From an uncultured Clostridia bacterium (lineage in GTDB: Bacteria; Bacillota; Clostridia; Christensenellales; CAG-314): a stretch of DNA of 64,000 bases. The notes beneath the pieces were generated by a model. That model was not told where the DNA came from. It saw only the letters and a list, made by a program, of their open reading frames with translations, and searched no databases. A program made the position numbers and the translations under genes. Shown here piece by piece: positions 1 through 8,132 of the stretch. The stretch spans positions 29,105 to 93,104 of the forward strand of contig CANQPI010000004.1 in the NCBI GenBank assembly GCA_947625725.1. The letters run 5' to 3'. Each line of letters begins with the position of its first letter. The first letter of the stretch is position 1.

Positions 1-866
1 TTTCTTTCGTCGCCCCAATAGCAAACGAACACTGTCCCGGGACCGCAGTGCGAGGCTATTACGGGACCTATGTCAAACAGGCGTATGTCCGCTTTGGGGT
101 AGGCGAGTTTGAGTTTTGCCGCCACGTTGTTGGCCGCGCTGATGTAGTCGCTGTGCCCCAGCCACAGTTTGCCGTCGTAGTCTGCGCCGTCGCGCACCGT
201 TTGCGCAATTTTGTCCAACAGTTTGCCGACGGCTTTTGTTTCGCTCATACAGCGGGCGACGGGCACTATCTTGCCGTTAATGTCGGTGTTCATCACGGGA
301 CAGATGTGCAACAAATTGCCCACAAGCGCGGTAGCCGCCCCGACCCGTCCGCTTCGACGAAAATACGTCAACGTCGTCGAGTAAAATATGTGGTGTACTT
401 TGCCGCGGTTGAGCAACGCCCATTGATACACTTCGTCAATGTTTTTGCCGCTGTCGCGCAGGTCTGCCAAGCAATCCGCAAACATTCCCAGACCAACGCA
501 CGCGCAGGTGGAGTCGAGTATGTATATCTTGCGGTCTGGGTACTCCTCGCGCAATTGCTCGGCGGCGTTGAGCGCGTTTACGACCGAGTTGGACAACGCC
601 GAACTGAAAACGACGTGGAGCAGATCGCCTTTGTCCAATAGCGGACGGAAAAAATCTTTGTAACGTTCTACGTTTATCAACGAGGTGTGGGAGTTTTTGC
701 CCGCGGCGAGTTTGTTGTAGAACAACGCCAAGCCGTTTCCCGAACGCATATCGTCAACGTACTCCTGTCCGTCGATGGTGTAGGTGTAGGCTATCGTGGG
801 TATTTGCCGATTGTTCATGTGTTGTAGGTCAAGGTCAACCGTCGATTCGCAACTTATCGTGTACAT
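1..866 (-). CDS. DegV family fatty-acid-binding protein (3' end cut by window edge)
   Basis: DegV proteins bind a fatty acid and can supply it to fatty-acid kinase for phospholipid synthesis. About 288 residues are visible. The N-terminus reads MYTISCESTVDL, matching the family's opening strand and S/T-rich lipid-binding loop, and the visible end HCGPGTVFVCYWGDER is the usual C-terminal HxGPG strand, so only a few residues should be missing. The ATG at 866 is preceded by GGAG seven bases away. A possible leftward -10 box lies at 997-1002, with no convincing -35. A full-length paralogue is at 51209-52075. Family assignment is firm; the lipid carried cannot be told. Confidence 0.92.
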   Translation of the reverse strand, partial: MYTISCESTVDLDLQHMNNRQIPTIAYTYTIDGQEYVDDMRSGNGLALFYNKLAAGKNSHTSLINVERYKDFFRPLLDKGDLLHVVFSSALSNSVVNALNAAEQLREEYPDRKIYILDSTCACVGLGMFADCLADLRDSGKNIDEVYQWALLNRGKVHHIFYSTTLTYFRRSGRVGAATALVGNLLHICPVMNTDINGKIVPVARCMSETKAVGKLLDKIAQTVRDGADYDGKLWLGHSDYISAANNVAAKLKLAYPKADIRLFDIGPVIASHCGPGTVFVCYWGDER

Positions 867-1066
867 TTTGTTCTCCGTATTGTTTGTTTTTTTGTTTTGC
901 TATTGGGGTATGCGTTGCTCGCAACGCCGTCGCGATCAGCCGAGCGTGGCTCTGCGGCGTTTGCGTTTGGGCAACAGTGCGCCCCTTACTGTTTTTATTA
1001 TAGCCTGTATTTGGCAAAAGTCCCCCTACTGTTGCCTTGCGCAACTCTATTGTGGCAAAATCGTTT

Positions 1067-1094
1067 GGTAGAGTCGGGTTCGAGCCACTCTACC
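1067..1094. repeat. Inverted repeat GGTAGAGT-N12-ACTCTACC
   Basis: Perfect 8-bp arms at 1067-1074 and 1087-1094, between the divergent degV and XRE genes and about 24 bp upstream of the XRE -35 box. It could be an operator. The centre (GGGTTCGAGCC) also resembles a tRNA T-arm, so a decayed tRNA end is an alternative. The rest of 867-1152 shows only promoters and a short GCGTTG/CAACGC hairpin near 906-921. Confidence 0.4.
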
Positions 1095-1117
1095 GACAGT
1101 AGAATACTCTCAAAAAC

Positions 1118-1146
1118 TTGCATATATTGCGGTACGGTGGTATAAT
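1118..1146 (+). promoter_or_regulatory. Promoter of the XRE gene giving a probable leaderless mRNA
   Basis: TTGCAT at 1118-1123, a 17-bp spacer, and TATAAT at 1141-1146. The ATG at 1153 lies only six bases after the -10 box, so transcription should start at or next to the start codon. No Shine-Dalgarno sequence precedes the ATG. Confidence 0.7.
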
Positions 1147-1152
1147 AACAAT

Positions 1153-1797
1153 ATGGACGAACTCAAAATGACAATTGCCGCCAACTTGGCGGAGTACCGC
1201 AAGCAGGCGCACCTCACGCAACAACAACTCGCGGAAAAAATCAACTACTCCGACAAAACGGTGAGCAAGTGGGAGCGCGGCGAGGGCGTCCCCGACGTGC
1301 TTGTACTCAAACAAATAGCCGACATCTACGGCATCACCGTCAACGACTTTTTGTATGCGCATGCGGACAAACCCAAGAAACTTCGCCTCAAAGACTTTTG
1401 GGCAAAGCGGTGGTTGATAACCTTGCTCAGCGCGGGGTTGGCGTTTTTGGTGGCGACGATAGTTACAGTCATTTGGTGGATGATCGTGCCCGACGACGGC
1501 GCGACCGTCGCCAAGTTTGCCTACCTCACGGCAATACCCGTCGCGCTCATAGTGACGTTGGTGTTCAGTTGTCTGTGGGGCAAGTTGTGGATGCGTTGTA
1601 TCGTGGTGTCCGCGCTCATTTGGACGCTGTGCTTGTTGTTGCACCTTGTTATCAACATAGTGCAGGATAGTTACGCTTGGATGATCTACTTGATCGGCGC
1701 GGCATTGCAAGTATTGGTGGTGCTTTGGTTTGTGCTGGCGTATTTTGTCAAGCGCGGCAAGAGCAAAGAACCGTCGGACAAAACTCCCGAAGAGTAG
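1153..1797 (+). CDS. XRE-family regulator with C-terminal membrane domain
   Basis: 214 residues. Residues 8-65 form a Cro/CI-type helix-turn-helix (AEYRKQAHLTQQQLAEKINY, then SDKTVSKWERGEGVPD). After a basic linker come about four hydrophobic segments (residues 90-195), then a short charged tail. Such membrane-tethered XRE proteins are common in Bacillota and are thought to sense envelope conditions while binding DNA, but no ligand is visible here. The first ATG is used because it sits six bases after a strong -10 box; an internal ATG at codon 6 is possible. A shorter protein of the same architecture lies at 62493-62954. Confidence 0.88.
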   Translation: MDELKMTIAANLAEYRKQAHLTQQQLAEKINYSDKTVSKWERGEGVPDVLVLKQIADIYGITVNDFLYAHADKPKKLRLKDFWAKRWLITLLSAGLAFLVATIVTVIWWMIVPDDGATVAKFAYLTAIPVALIVTLVFSCLWGKLWMRCIVVSALIWTLCLLLHLVINIVQDSYAWMIYLIGAALQVLVVLWFVLAYFVKRGKSKEPSDKTPEE

Positions 1798-1968
1798 TTT
1801 GATACGTGTTTTGTCACGGTTTGTCACGGCTTGGCGTTTCCGCCGTTTTGAGCGGGTTGCGGGTTTGAAAATCGGCGCGTAGCAGTCGAATTCGCCCCCT
1901 GTATGGGCAAAAAGCGCGAAAAAACAGAAAATATTGAAAAATAAAAAGAACAATTTTTTGTTTAACTG

Positions 1969-1997
1969 TTGACATAATCGCGTTTCGATTATATAAT
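1969..1997 (+). promoter_or_regulatory. Promoter upstream of the zinc-ribbon protein
   Basis: TTGACA at 1969-1974 and TATAAT at 1992-1997 with a 17-bp spacer, a consensus sigma-A promoter. The remaining 1798-1968 stretch holds nothing else recognised. Confidence 0.85.
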
Positions 1998-2045
1998 CAT
2001 ATTATAGCGTAAAAGTTAGCGCAAAATAAAAGGAGGAAACATCTT

Positions 2046-2444
2046 ATGAAATATTGTTCGGGTTGTGGCGCTGAAAATGCAGACAACGCCACCAATTGCG
2101 AAAAGTGCGGCAAGCCTTTTGAACAACCGCAGGTTCAATATCAACCTCAACCGCAATATCAACCCCAACCTCAACCGCAGACTGTCTATGTGCAACCGCG
2201 TGGTAACAACGGTCTGTGCGTGGCCGGCTTTGTTCTTGCATTGCTTGGCTTCAACTTTATTGCCTTCATTCTGTCCCTTGTGGGCGTAATCAAAGGCAAA
2301 AAGAACGGCGACAAACTCGGTTTGGGCATTGCGGGTATCGTGCTCAGCAGTTTGTGGGTTGTGGCATTGCTCATCATCATTATAGTTTTTGCTGGTGGTG
2401 TTGCTTCGCAAATGGCAGTTCCCACATTGTTTACACTTCTGTAA
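2046..2444 (+). CDS. Zinc-ribbon membrane protein (DUF4190-like)
   Basis: 132 residues. The N-terminus is a compact zinc ribbon (CSGCGAEN...CEKCGKPF). A Gln/Pro-rich linker (residues 28-50, repeats of QYQPQPQ) leads to two hydrophobic helices at about 58-82 and 93-122, separated by a basic loop (KGKKNGDKLG). This layout is typical of small zinc_ribbon_2 plus DUF4190 proteins of Bacillota, whose role is unknown. AAGGAGG sits before the ATG. It is monocistronic, between its own promoter and a terminator at 2461-2490. Confidence 0.85.
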   Translation: MKYCSGCGAENADNATNCEKCGKPFEQPQVQYQPQPQYQPQPQPQTVYVQPRGNNGLCVAGFVLALLGFNFIAFILSLVGVIKGKKNGDKLGLGIAGIVLSSLWVVALLIIIIVFAGGVASQMAVPTLFTLL

Positions 2445-2460
2445 GAAACTCACAAAAAGA

Positions 2461-2490
2461 AAAATCCGAGCGGGATCGTTCGGATTTTTT
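2461..2490 (+). terminator. Intrinsic terminator
   Basis: AAATCCGA and TCGGATTT arms around a 10-base loop, followed by a T run. Confidence 0.85.
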
Positions 2491-2499
2491 CTTTTTTAT

Positions 2500-2529
2500 T
2501 TGACGGCAAGCGTATAGCGGTGGTACAAT
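2500..2529 (+). promoter_or_regulatory. Promoter of the NUDIX gene
   Basis: TTGACG at 2500-2505 and TACAAT at 2524-2529, 18-bp spacer. Confidence 0.75.
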
Positions 2530-2577
2530 ATTTTAGGTTTGTTTGCGCCGACGCGCAGACCGTTACAGGAGAGTATG

Positions 2578-2958
2578 ATGTTAGAAGTTGTTGCCGCGCT
2601 TATCTGGCGCGACGGAAAATTTCTTATATGCCAACGTCCCGCCGACAAAAAACGCGCCCTTTTGTGGGAATTTGTGGGCGGCAAACGTGAGTCGGGCGAA
2701 ACTCTTGCGCAAGCGCTTCGGCGGGAATGTCGCGAGGAACTTGCAATAGACGTGCAAGTGCACGACGTGTTTTGTCAAGTTACGCACGCCTATCCCGACG
2801 TTACGGTCCATTTGACGCTTTTCAACGCCACCACAAACGACGTGCCCGTCATGTTGGAACACAACGATATGCGTTGGATAACTCCCGACCAAATCGACGA
2901 ATTTGAGTTTTGTCCTGCCGACGCCGACATACTTCTTCAAATAAAACAACTCCGCTGA
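2578..2958 (+). CDS. MutT-like NUDIX hydrolase
   Basis: 126 residues with a complete NUDIX box at about 40-62: G-x5-E-x7-REUxEExGU is met by GGKRESGETLAQALRRECRE followed by ELAI. The start VVAALIWRDGKFLICQRP is typical of 8-oxo-dGTP diphosphatases (MutT), which cleanse the nucleotide pool; the exact substrate cannot be assigned by sequence. ATG 2578 was chosen over 2575 because AGGAG at 2567-2571 then has normal spacing. The gene has its own promoter and ends before a shared terminator. Confidence 0.9.
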   Translation: MLEVVAALIWRDGKFLICQRPADKKRALLWEFVGGKRESGETLAQALRRECREELAIDVQVHDVFCQVTHAYPDVTVHLTLFNATTNDVPVMLEHNDMRWITPDQIDEFEFCPADADILLQIKQLR

Positions 2959-3057
2959 ACGCCCTTTTTCGCTTTCCGTCATGAGCGTTTCAAAGTTTTG
3001 TTTGCGTGCGGCAAATGCTTTCACGGCGCACGCGACCGCCCGCAAAAATATTGCAAA

Positions 3058-3084
3058 AAAAAGAGCGTTGCGGGCTCTTTTTTG
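3058..3084. terminator. Bidirectional intrinsic terminator
   Basis: AAAGAGC/GCTCTTT hairpin flanked by A and T runs, between the convergent NUDIX gene and the NACHT operon. Confidence 0.8.
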
Positions 3085-3087
3085 TTT

Positions 3088-4485
3088 TTAGTTTGTTTTG
3101 TCGTTTATCAACTGTTTCTGTTTTTTCATTTCGCGGAATTTGATAACTATTTGGAAGCCGATCGCCACAATGAACAACAGCGTGAGGACAATGGGTATGG
3201 GCAAAAATTTAGGTTCTTGCCACACTGTGACGTCGAACAAGTCCTCAACTATTTTGCAACAACTGTTGAACATTGTCACCGAGCCTATCAATTGCGTTAT
3301 TACAAACACCCAAAACAACATTTTTGTCTGTCTGTAATCGCGGTAAACTCTCAATTTTTCTTTGTGCGTTGACAAAACATCTCCGATCGCTTTGGTTTTT
3401 TCCTCAAATTCCTTTTCGAACGATTGCAAATTTTGCGTTTCTTCCGTATAGCGAAAGTAGGCGTTCAGGTGATCCATTGACGACGGGCAGTTGAAACAGC
3501 ACCTGGTGCGGTACAGTTTTGCCTTTACCAACAGGTCGGATAGGTATGAGTCGTCGCGTTTCAGTTCCGTTTCGCTTTGGTAAACTTTGGGATTTACTTC
3601 GGACATTTCCGCAATGCGGCGCAACATAGAAAATTTGCGATTGAGCGTCAACAAAAACAGGTAAAAGTAATTGTTTTTTGCCGCGACGGGGAATTGGTTG
3701 ACAAAGAAATCGTTTGTTTTGGTGTCGTCCACCAAATTGGATACGTTTATCATTGCCATGTCCGTTCCGCACCAGCGGCTGTTTTCAAATGGTTCAAAAG
3801 GCTTTTGAGCCGCAGTTTGGTAGGATTGTTTGAAGTTGTGACTTGCAAGCCGCACCAACTTGTCACATTCGTCGTCGGTCCCGTCCAAGACCACGGCAGA
3901 GTAGAGTATCGGTTTGAGGTCGTAGAAACTCAGTTGTTTGTTGCGATCGAAGCCGAACGCTTGCGGCAGGTTGGATAGTACCGCCTCTGCCGCTTGGGCA
4001 ACGGTAATTTCGCGGTAGGTATCTTTGCCTGTGGGTATTTGCAACACGTTCGCTTGCGATTTGAGTTCGGCGAGGAAGTAGTTTGCGTTGATGTAGTCGT
4101 CCGCGTCGTCCGAGCGGTACTCCCACTCGAATTCCAGAAAGCCTATTTGCGTTTCGAACAAATGCAACGCCACCTCGCGCAATTTGATGGCTAACGGACG
4201 CCCGCTTTGATTTGCGCGCACCGACAAGTTGACCGACGTGTTTGCGTTGGGCAATCCGAATTGCGCGCGCGAGCCGTTTGCCAGATACAAACTGCGCAGT
4301 ATCGCCTGTTGCGAGTTGCCTTGCTTGGCGATTATGTAGTCAAACAGGTGGTTTGTGGCAAAGTTTTTTTCTTCCCAAACGTGCTTGCCGTTTGCGTCGA
4401 GCAATGCCGTCAGTTGTTGCGGCGCGTCGGCTCGGCAAACGAACGGTATCAACAGTTTGCTGAATTGTTTCAATATCTTAGACAT
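3088..4485 (-). CDS. Unknown protein with two C-terminal membrane helices, partner of the NACHT NTPase
   Basis: 465 residues, no family recognised. Residues 1-345 are soluble and mixed alpha/beta, with a Cys cluster near 335 (RTRCCFNCPS). Residues 345-385 look like a coiled coil (LQSFEKEFEEKTKAIGDV). Two hydrophobic helices follow at about 398-416 and 436-455, with a short basic cytoplasmic tail. The start codon overlaps the end of the upstream NACHT gene by 8 bp, which implies coupled translation and roughly matched amounts. A soluble domain plus C-terminal membrane anchor next to a STAND ATPase suggests, by analogy with defence systems, a membrane-acting effector, but nothing in the sequence proves it. 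Confidence 0.75.
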   Translation of the reverse strand: MSKILKQFSKLLIPFVCRADAPQQLTALLDANGKHVWEEKNFATNHLFDYIIAKQGNSQQAILRSLYLANGSRAQFGLPNANTSVNLSVRANQSGRPLAIKLREVALHLFETQIGFLEFEWEYRSDDADDYINANYFLAELKSQANVLQIPTGKDTYREITVAQAAEAVLSNLPQAFGFDRNKQLSFYDLKPILYSAVVLDGTDDECDKLVRLASHNFKQSYQTAAQKPFEPFENSRWCGTDMAMINVSNLVDDTKTNDFFVNQFPVAAKNNYFYLFLLTLNRKFSMLRRIAEMSEVNPKVYQSETELKRDDSYLSDLLVKAKLYRTRCCFNCPSSMDHLNAYFRYTEETQNLQSFEKEFEEKTKAIGDVLSTHKEKLRVYRDYRQTKMLFWVFVITQLIGSVTMFNSCCKIVEDLFDVTVWQEPKFLPIPIVLTLLFIVAIGFQIVIKFREMKKQKQLINDKTN

Positions 4486-7400
4486 TGCTAACTCCTTTGG
4501 ATTTCAGTTCCTCTATGCGGTCGTCTATCGTTTTGCGCGCCTTTTTGCCTGTTGTGGTGTTTTTTTGATATTCGTTGAGGCGGTCGAAAATTTCCACGCT
4601 CTTTTTGTGGTAGGCAATGCAATTTTCATAGTCCTCCGCAAACAAGTACAATCCCGCAAGGTCTTGGTAGGCGTAGACTATGAACACTTTGTTTGCAAGC
4701 AAGTCTTCTCTCTCCTTTTGTTCGAGAAATTCCAACCCTTTGCGGTATTCCTCCGCCGCTTTGTCCGTTTGACCGGACATGCGGTACATATTTGCCAAGC
4801 GACGGTAACTGTACCAAATTTCTTTGATGTATCTGATGTAATCGGAGTTGACGCACTCGTCCAACAGTTTGCGAGCCTCGGTGTAGTACTTCAAAGCCTC
4901 GTCGAAATGTCCGCTTTGCGAATGACTCTTTCCCAAATTCGATATTGCCGCTGCGTGCGTCCATTTTTGCGACAGGGTGGTGTAGTCGGCGGTGTACTTT
5001 ACTGCCTTTTCGAAATAAGGAATGGACTTTTCCCATTGCTTTGTCGCGTGGTAGTAGTAGCCTCGCACGGTTTGGTGATAACAGCGACTTTCGGGCGAAA
5101 ACGGATAATTTTTGTTTTCCAACTCATTCCATATTTTGTCCGCCCAATCGGCGTAGACCGTTATTTCTTCGGGAGTGCCGCAGTCGTCCAGCAAAAATAT
5201 AAAGTTGGGCTCGTAGGAGAAGTACATTTCGAACTTCTCGTCGTCGGTCAAATGGAAATTTTTGAGCAATTCGTACGCCTTGCGGAATTCCTCCAAGCAG
5301 GGCGCGCCGTCGCGTTGAGCGAACAAAAACCCCGCGCAATCTATGTGACTGCGCGCCAAGGCAAGCGCGTCGCGTTTGCTCCCGTCGCCGTGCATTTCCG
5401 CAAATTGTTGTAGCGAATGTTGGTAGTGAATGTTTCTGTCCAACAAAATGTCGCTGTAATAATCGGCGGTTTCGTAGATGGGTTGCGTTTCAAACAGGTC
5501 GCGCGCAATGTTCAACGCCTCGCGGTAGAGTTCTTCGTCGCCGAAATCGTGGAACGCGCGCGCAATGTTTACAAAGTAGGGCATGAAAGTCATGTCGAAT
5601 TTGTCGTGTATTTCCACGCCCTTGTCGGCGAGCAACAACTTGATTTTTTGAAACAGCGTGTCCGCCATTTCCAAAATTTCGCTCCCCATGTTGTTTCGAA
5701 TGTAGTTTACGTTTTCGAGGTGGGAGATTTTGTAACTGTTGCCGTGGTTGTTGCGCTTGACGGACAGGAACATGCGTATCGTGTTGATAAAGCCCACAAA
5801 CGCCAACGAAATACTTCCGTTTACCACCATGTAGGACAGATCTTCTATCGACAGATAGTCGTCTACCAACGCGAACGTTACCATTATTTGTACAAACTGT
5901 CGGTAATATTTGCCCCCGTAATTGCTTTGCAGCGAAGCAAAGTATTCGTCCAACAGGGGTTTGTCGCCGTTGCTCAACACTTCGTTCCCGTCCAGACGCT
6001 TTGCGCCCTTGTCAAGCAACGCGGCGGCTTTGATTTGAGCGAGTTCTTTGAGTTGGCGCAGGTAGAGCATGCTATCTCCGCTGATTTTGTTTACAAGTTG
6101 TACGTTTGCCGTTTCGTCGTACACAAATTCCGCCTTTTTTCGTTTGCACATTGCTCTGAGAGGCGCCAAAACGTGGTCGTTGAGATATTTTATTTTGGTC
6201 GCGGCGTAACGCTCGTCGTCGAGTTTGAGCGACAGAGTGGGTACGCGCAGGCTTTCCAAAAAGTTTTTTACGGAAAAAGTCAACTCGTCCTCCTCCGCGA
6301 GAGTGCGCGACGTGAGCATTACAAACACGCCCTCGTCCAGCATGTCGGCGGTGGGAATGAACTCCGTCAAATTGACTTTTTCCTGCATGTTTATCTCGTC
6401 TAACCCGTCTATAACAAACAAAAGGTTGTCTTGTCTGTTGAATTGCGGCATGCGCTTTGCGCGATTGAGCGCGTCGGCAAGTTCTCTCCTACGGTCGTTC
6501 GCGTCGGCGTGCAAGTAGTGGTAATCGCCGTTGAATTGCTCCATATTGTCGTTGTGGGACAGTTGGCGAAATACTTCGCTTGCAAAGTTCGAGAATTTAC
6601 TTCCGAAAGTGGGGTTGACGTAGTAGGTGCGCACGCAAGTTTCTTCTAACTTTATCTTGTTGATGAGAAAAGGATCCAACGCGCGCACGTAAGTGGATTT
6701 GCCCATGCCTTTTTGCATTTGCAACAAAAACACTCTGTCGTCGTTTTCTATGCGTTCGGCGATCCATTCCGTTACGAACTTTGGTTCTACAAAGTCCGAT
6801 ACGTTCAATACGCTGTCGGAAATTTCGATTTCCGTTTTGGAAATAACGTCGTCGTAGACGTTTGAGCCGAAGTTGTAGCCGTTGCAAAGGTCGTCAAACA
6901 CGTGCGTTTGGCGAATGTCGCGGTTTCCGCGAGGATATTCCACTATGTCCAAATAGGATTTTTTTGAATAGTAGTTGTCGTAGAAGTAAAATCCGTCGTC
7001 CACTATGTAGAAGAACGGACTCAACGGAAATACCGTTCCGTTCACGTCCGCAAGCAGTTCGCCCTGTTCTTTGGCAAAAGCGTTTTCTCTGCCGTTTAGC
7101 AGTATGCGTTTGTCGCCGTTTTGCAGGTAAATGCGAATTTGTTCGTAGGTGGGTTGAAGTTTGTGAAGCAATTCCGTTATGCTTGCAATGCGTTCAAACA
7201 GATCTCCGTACAAATTGCCGTCGTCCATTGTCTTGACCGCGCCGTGTCCTATGTTGCTGTTTCGCCAATGTACCACGTCGTTGGCGATACAAAAGTCCGC
7301 CGTTTGACACACGACGTTGTAGAGCGGAAGCAATTCGCTTCGCTGTTTTATGCGTTTTTTGACCGTCTGCAAGTGATCGAGCCAATTGCCCATCGAGTTT

Positions 7401-7735
7401 TTTTGATTTACCAACGCCACCAAAAATGTGCGTTCGGCCTCTGTGCCGTTGCAACCGAAAAAGTAACTTGCGGCAAGTAACACGGGCAATTTCATCAGCA
7501 CTTCGTAAATATCCTTTATCTGCAACAGCGCGCCGTAGACCTGTTTGTCCTTGATGAAAGAACGCAATTTGTGATATTCGTAGGCAAACAAAGCGTTGTA
7601 TTTGGGTTCGATCGTTTCGTCGAAGCAATCCGTATCGGCAAGCAACAATTCGTTCCAAACCTTGCCGCACTCGGGACAGCGCAATTCGCCCTCGCAGTAA
7701 ACCAGCGGCTGCTCGCAATTTTTGCAAACCACCAT
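4478..7735 (-). CDS. NACHT-type STAND NTPase with zinc ribbon, HEPN-like motif and TPR-like repeats
   Basis: 1085 residues. N-terminal zinc ribbon (CKNC at 4-7, CPEC at 20-23). Residues 45-195 are helical and carry RNSNIGHG (158-165), which fits the R-N-x(4)-H pattern of HEPN nucleases. The NACHT core has Walker A QKGMGKST (341-348) and Walker B LLFVIDGLDEI (438-448), including the NACHT-diagnostic DGLDE. The C-terminal third has repeated helical pairs typical of TPRs (for example KSIPYFEKAVKYTADYTTLS and EALKYYTEARKLLDECVNS). STAND NTPases oligomerise when their repeat sensor finds a ligand. It is first in a leftward operon with 3088-4485. NACHT assignment is firm; the HEPN reading is tentative and a defence role is inferred. 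Confidence 0.85.
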   Translation of the reverse strand: MVVCKNCEQPLVYCEGELRCPECGKVWNELLLADTDCFDETIEPKYNALFAYEYHKLRSFIKDKQVYGALLQIKDIYEVLMKLPVLLAASYFFGCNGTEAERTFLVALVNQKNSMGNWLDHLQTVKKRIKQRSELLPLYNVVCQTADFCIANDVVHWRNSNIGHGAVKTMDDGNLYGDLFERIASITELLHKLQPTYEQIRIYLQNGDKRILLNGRENAFAKEQGELLADVNGTVFPLSPFFYIVDDGFYFYDNYYSKKSYLDIVEYPRGNRDIRQTHVFDDLCNGYNFGSNVYDDVISKTEIEISDSVLNVSDFVEPKFVTEWIAERIENDDRVFLLQMQKGMGKSTYVRALDPFLINKIKLEETCVRTYYVNPTFGSKFSNFASEVFRQLSHNDNMEQFNGDYHYLHADANDRRRELADALNRAKRMPQFNRQDNLLFVIDGLDEINMQEKVNLTEFIPTADMLDEGVFVMLTSRTLAEEDELTFSVKNFLESLRVPTLSLKLDDERYAATKIKYLNDHVLAPLRAMCKRKKAEFVYDETANVQLVNKISGDSMLYLRQLKELAQIKAAALLDKGAKRLDGNEVLSNGDKPLLDEYFASLQSNYGGKYYRQFVQIMVTFALVDDYLSIEDLSYMVVNGSISLAFVGFINTIRMFLSVKRNNHGNSYKISHLENVNYIRNNMGSEILEMADTLFQKIKLLLADKGVEIHDKFDMTFMPYFVNIARAFHDFGDEELYREALNIARDLFETQPIYETADYYSDILLDRNIHYQHSLQQFAEMHGDGSKRDALALARSHIDCAGFLFAQRDGAPCLEEFRKAYELLKNFHLTDDEKFEMYFSYEPNFIFLLDDCGTPEEITVYADWADKIWNELENKNYPFSPESRCYHQTVRGYYYHATKQWEKSIPYFEKAVKYTADYTTLSQKWTHAAAISNLGKSHSQSGHFDEALKYYTEARKLLDECVNSDYIRYIKEIWYSYRRLANMYRMSGQTDKAAEEYRKGLEFLEQKEREDLLANKVFIVYAYQDLAGLYLFAEDYENCIAYHKKSVEIFDRLNEYQKNTTTGKKARKTIDDRIEELKSKGVSNV

Positions 7736-7767
7736 AGATCTCTCCTCGCTTTTCTTTTGATTATTTT

Positions 7768-7796
7768 ATTTTAGCACACATTCCGTCCCAAAGCAA
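7768..7796 (-). promoter_or_regulatory. Promoter of the NACHT operon
   Basis: On the minus strand, TTGCTT (7796-7791) and TAAAAT (7773-7768) with a 17-bp spacer, about 35 bp before the start codon. The stretch 7797-8079 holds no gene I can support; it has a GCCCGCCCC/GGGCG hairpin near 7852-7872. Confidence 0.7.
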
Positions 7797-8079
7797 TATT
7801 CGTATGTAATATTGTTTAGTCAAACATTGTGCAAAATTATTGCAAGCAAAAAGCCCGCCCCAAAAGGGCGCGCAGATAGGACCTTTGAAGATCGGCAATC
7901 GGTCATTTTTATTGTTGAAGAAAGTCGAGATGTTTTTCTTCGTTGCAAAACGGGCGAGCGCAACGGACGAGTCTGTCATAGTTGGCGCAGTTGCGCAATT
8001 GGAATGTTTCTTGTTTACAAATATGAGCGCAACTTAATAAGAAAATTTTTACAATTACGCAAAAATTCTCAATAGACGC

Positions 8080-8108
8080 TTGACGACGTGGTCGATTTTT
8101 GTTATAAT
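8080..8108 (+). promoter_or_regulatory. Promoter of the AAA_14 ATPase
   Basis: TTGACG at 8080-8085 and TATAAT at 8103-8108, 17-bp spacer. Confidence 0.8.
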
Positions 8109-8132
8109 GAACAAAAATGCAGTGGGGTTGCT

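Noticed and set aside
48-641. Long open frame on the plus strand at the left edge
   Set aside because: It is antisense to the DegV gene, which matches its family residue by residue; the plus frame has no recognisable domain.
2500-2577. ATG 2539 as start of the NUDIX gene
   Set aside because: It lies ten bases after the -10 box and has no ribosome site, whereas AGGAG precedes 2578 and homology begins there.
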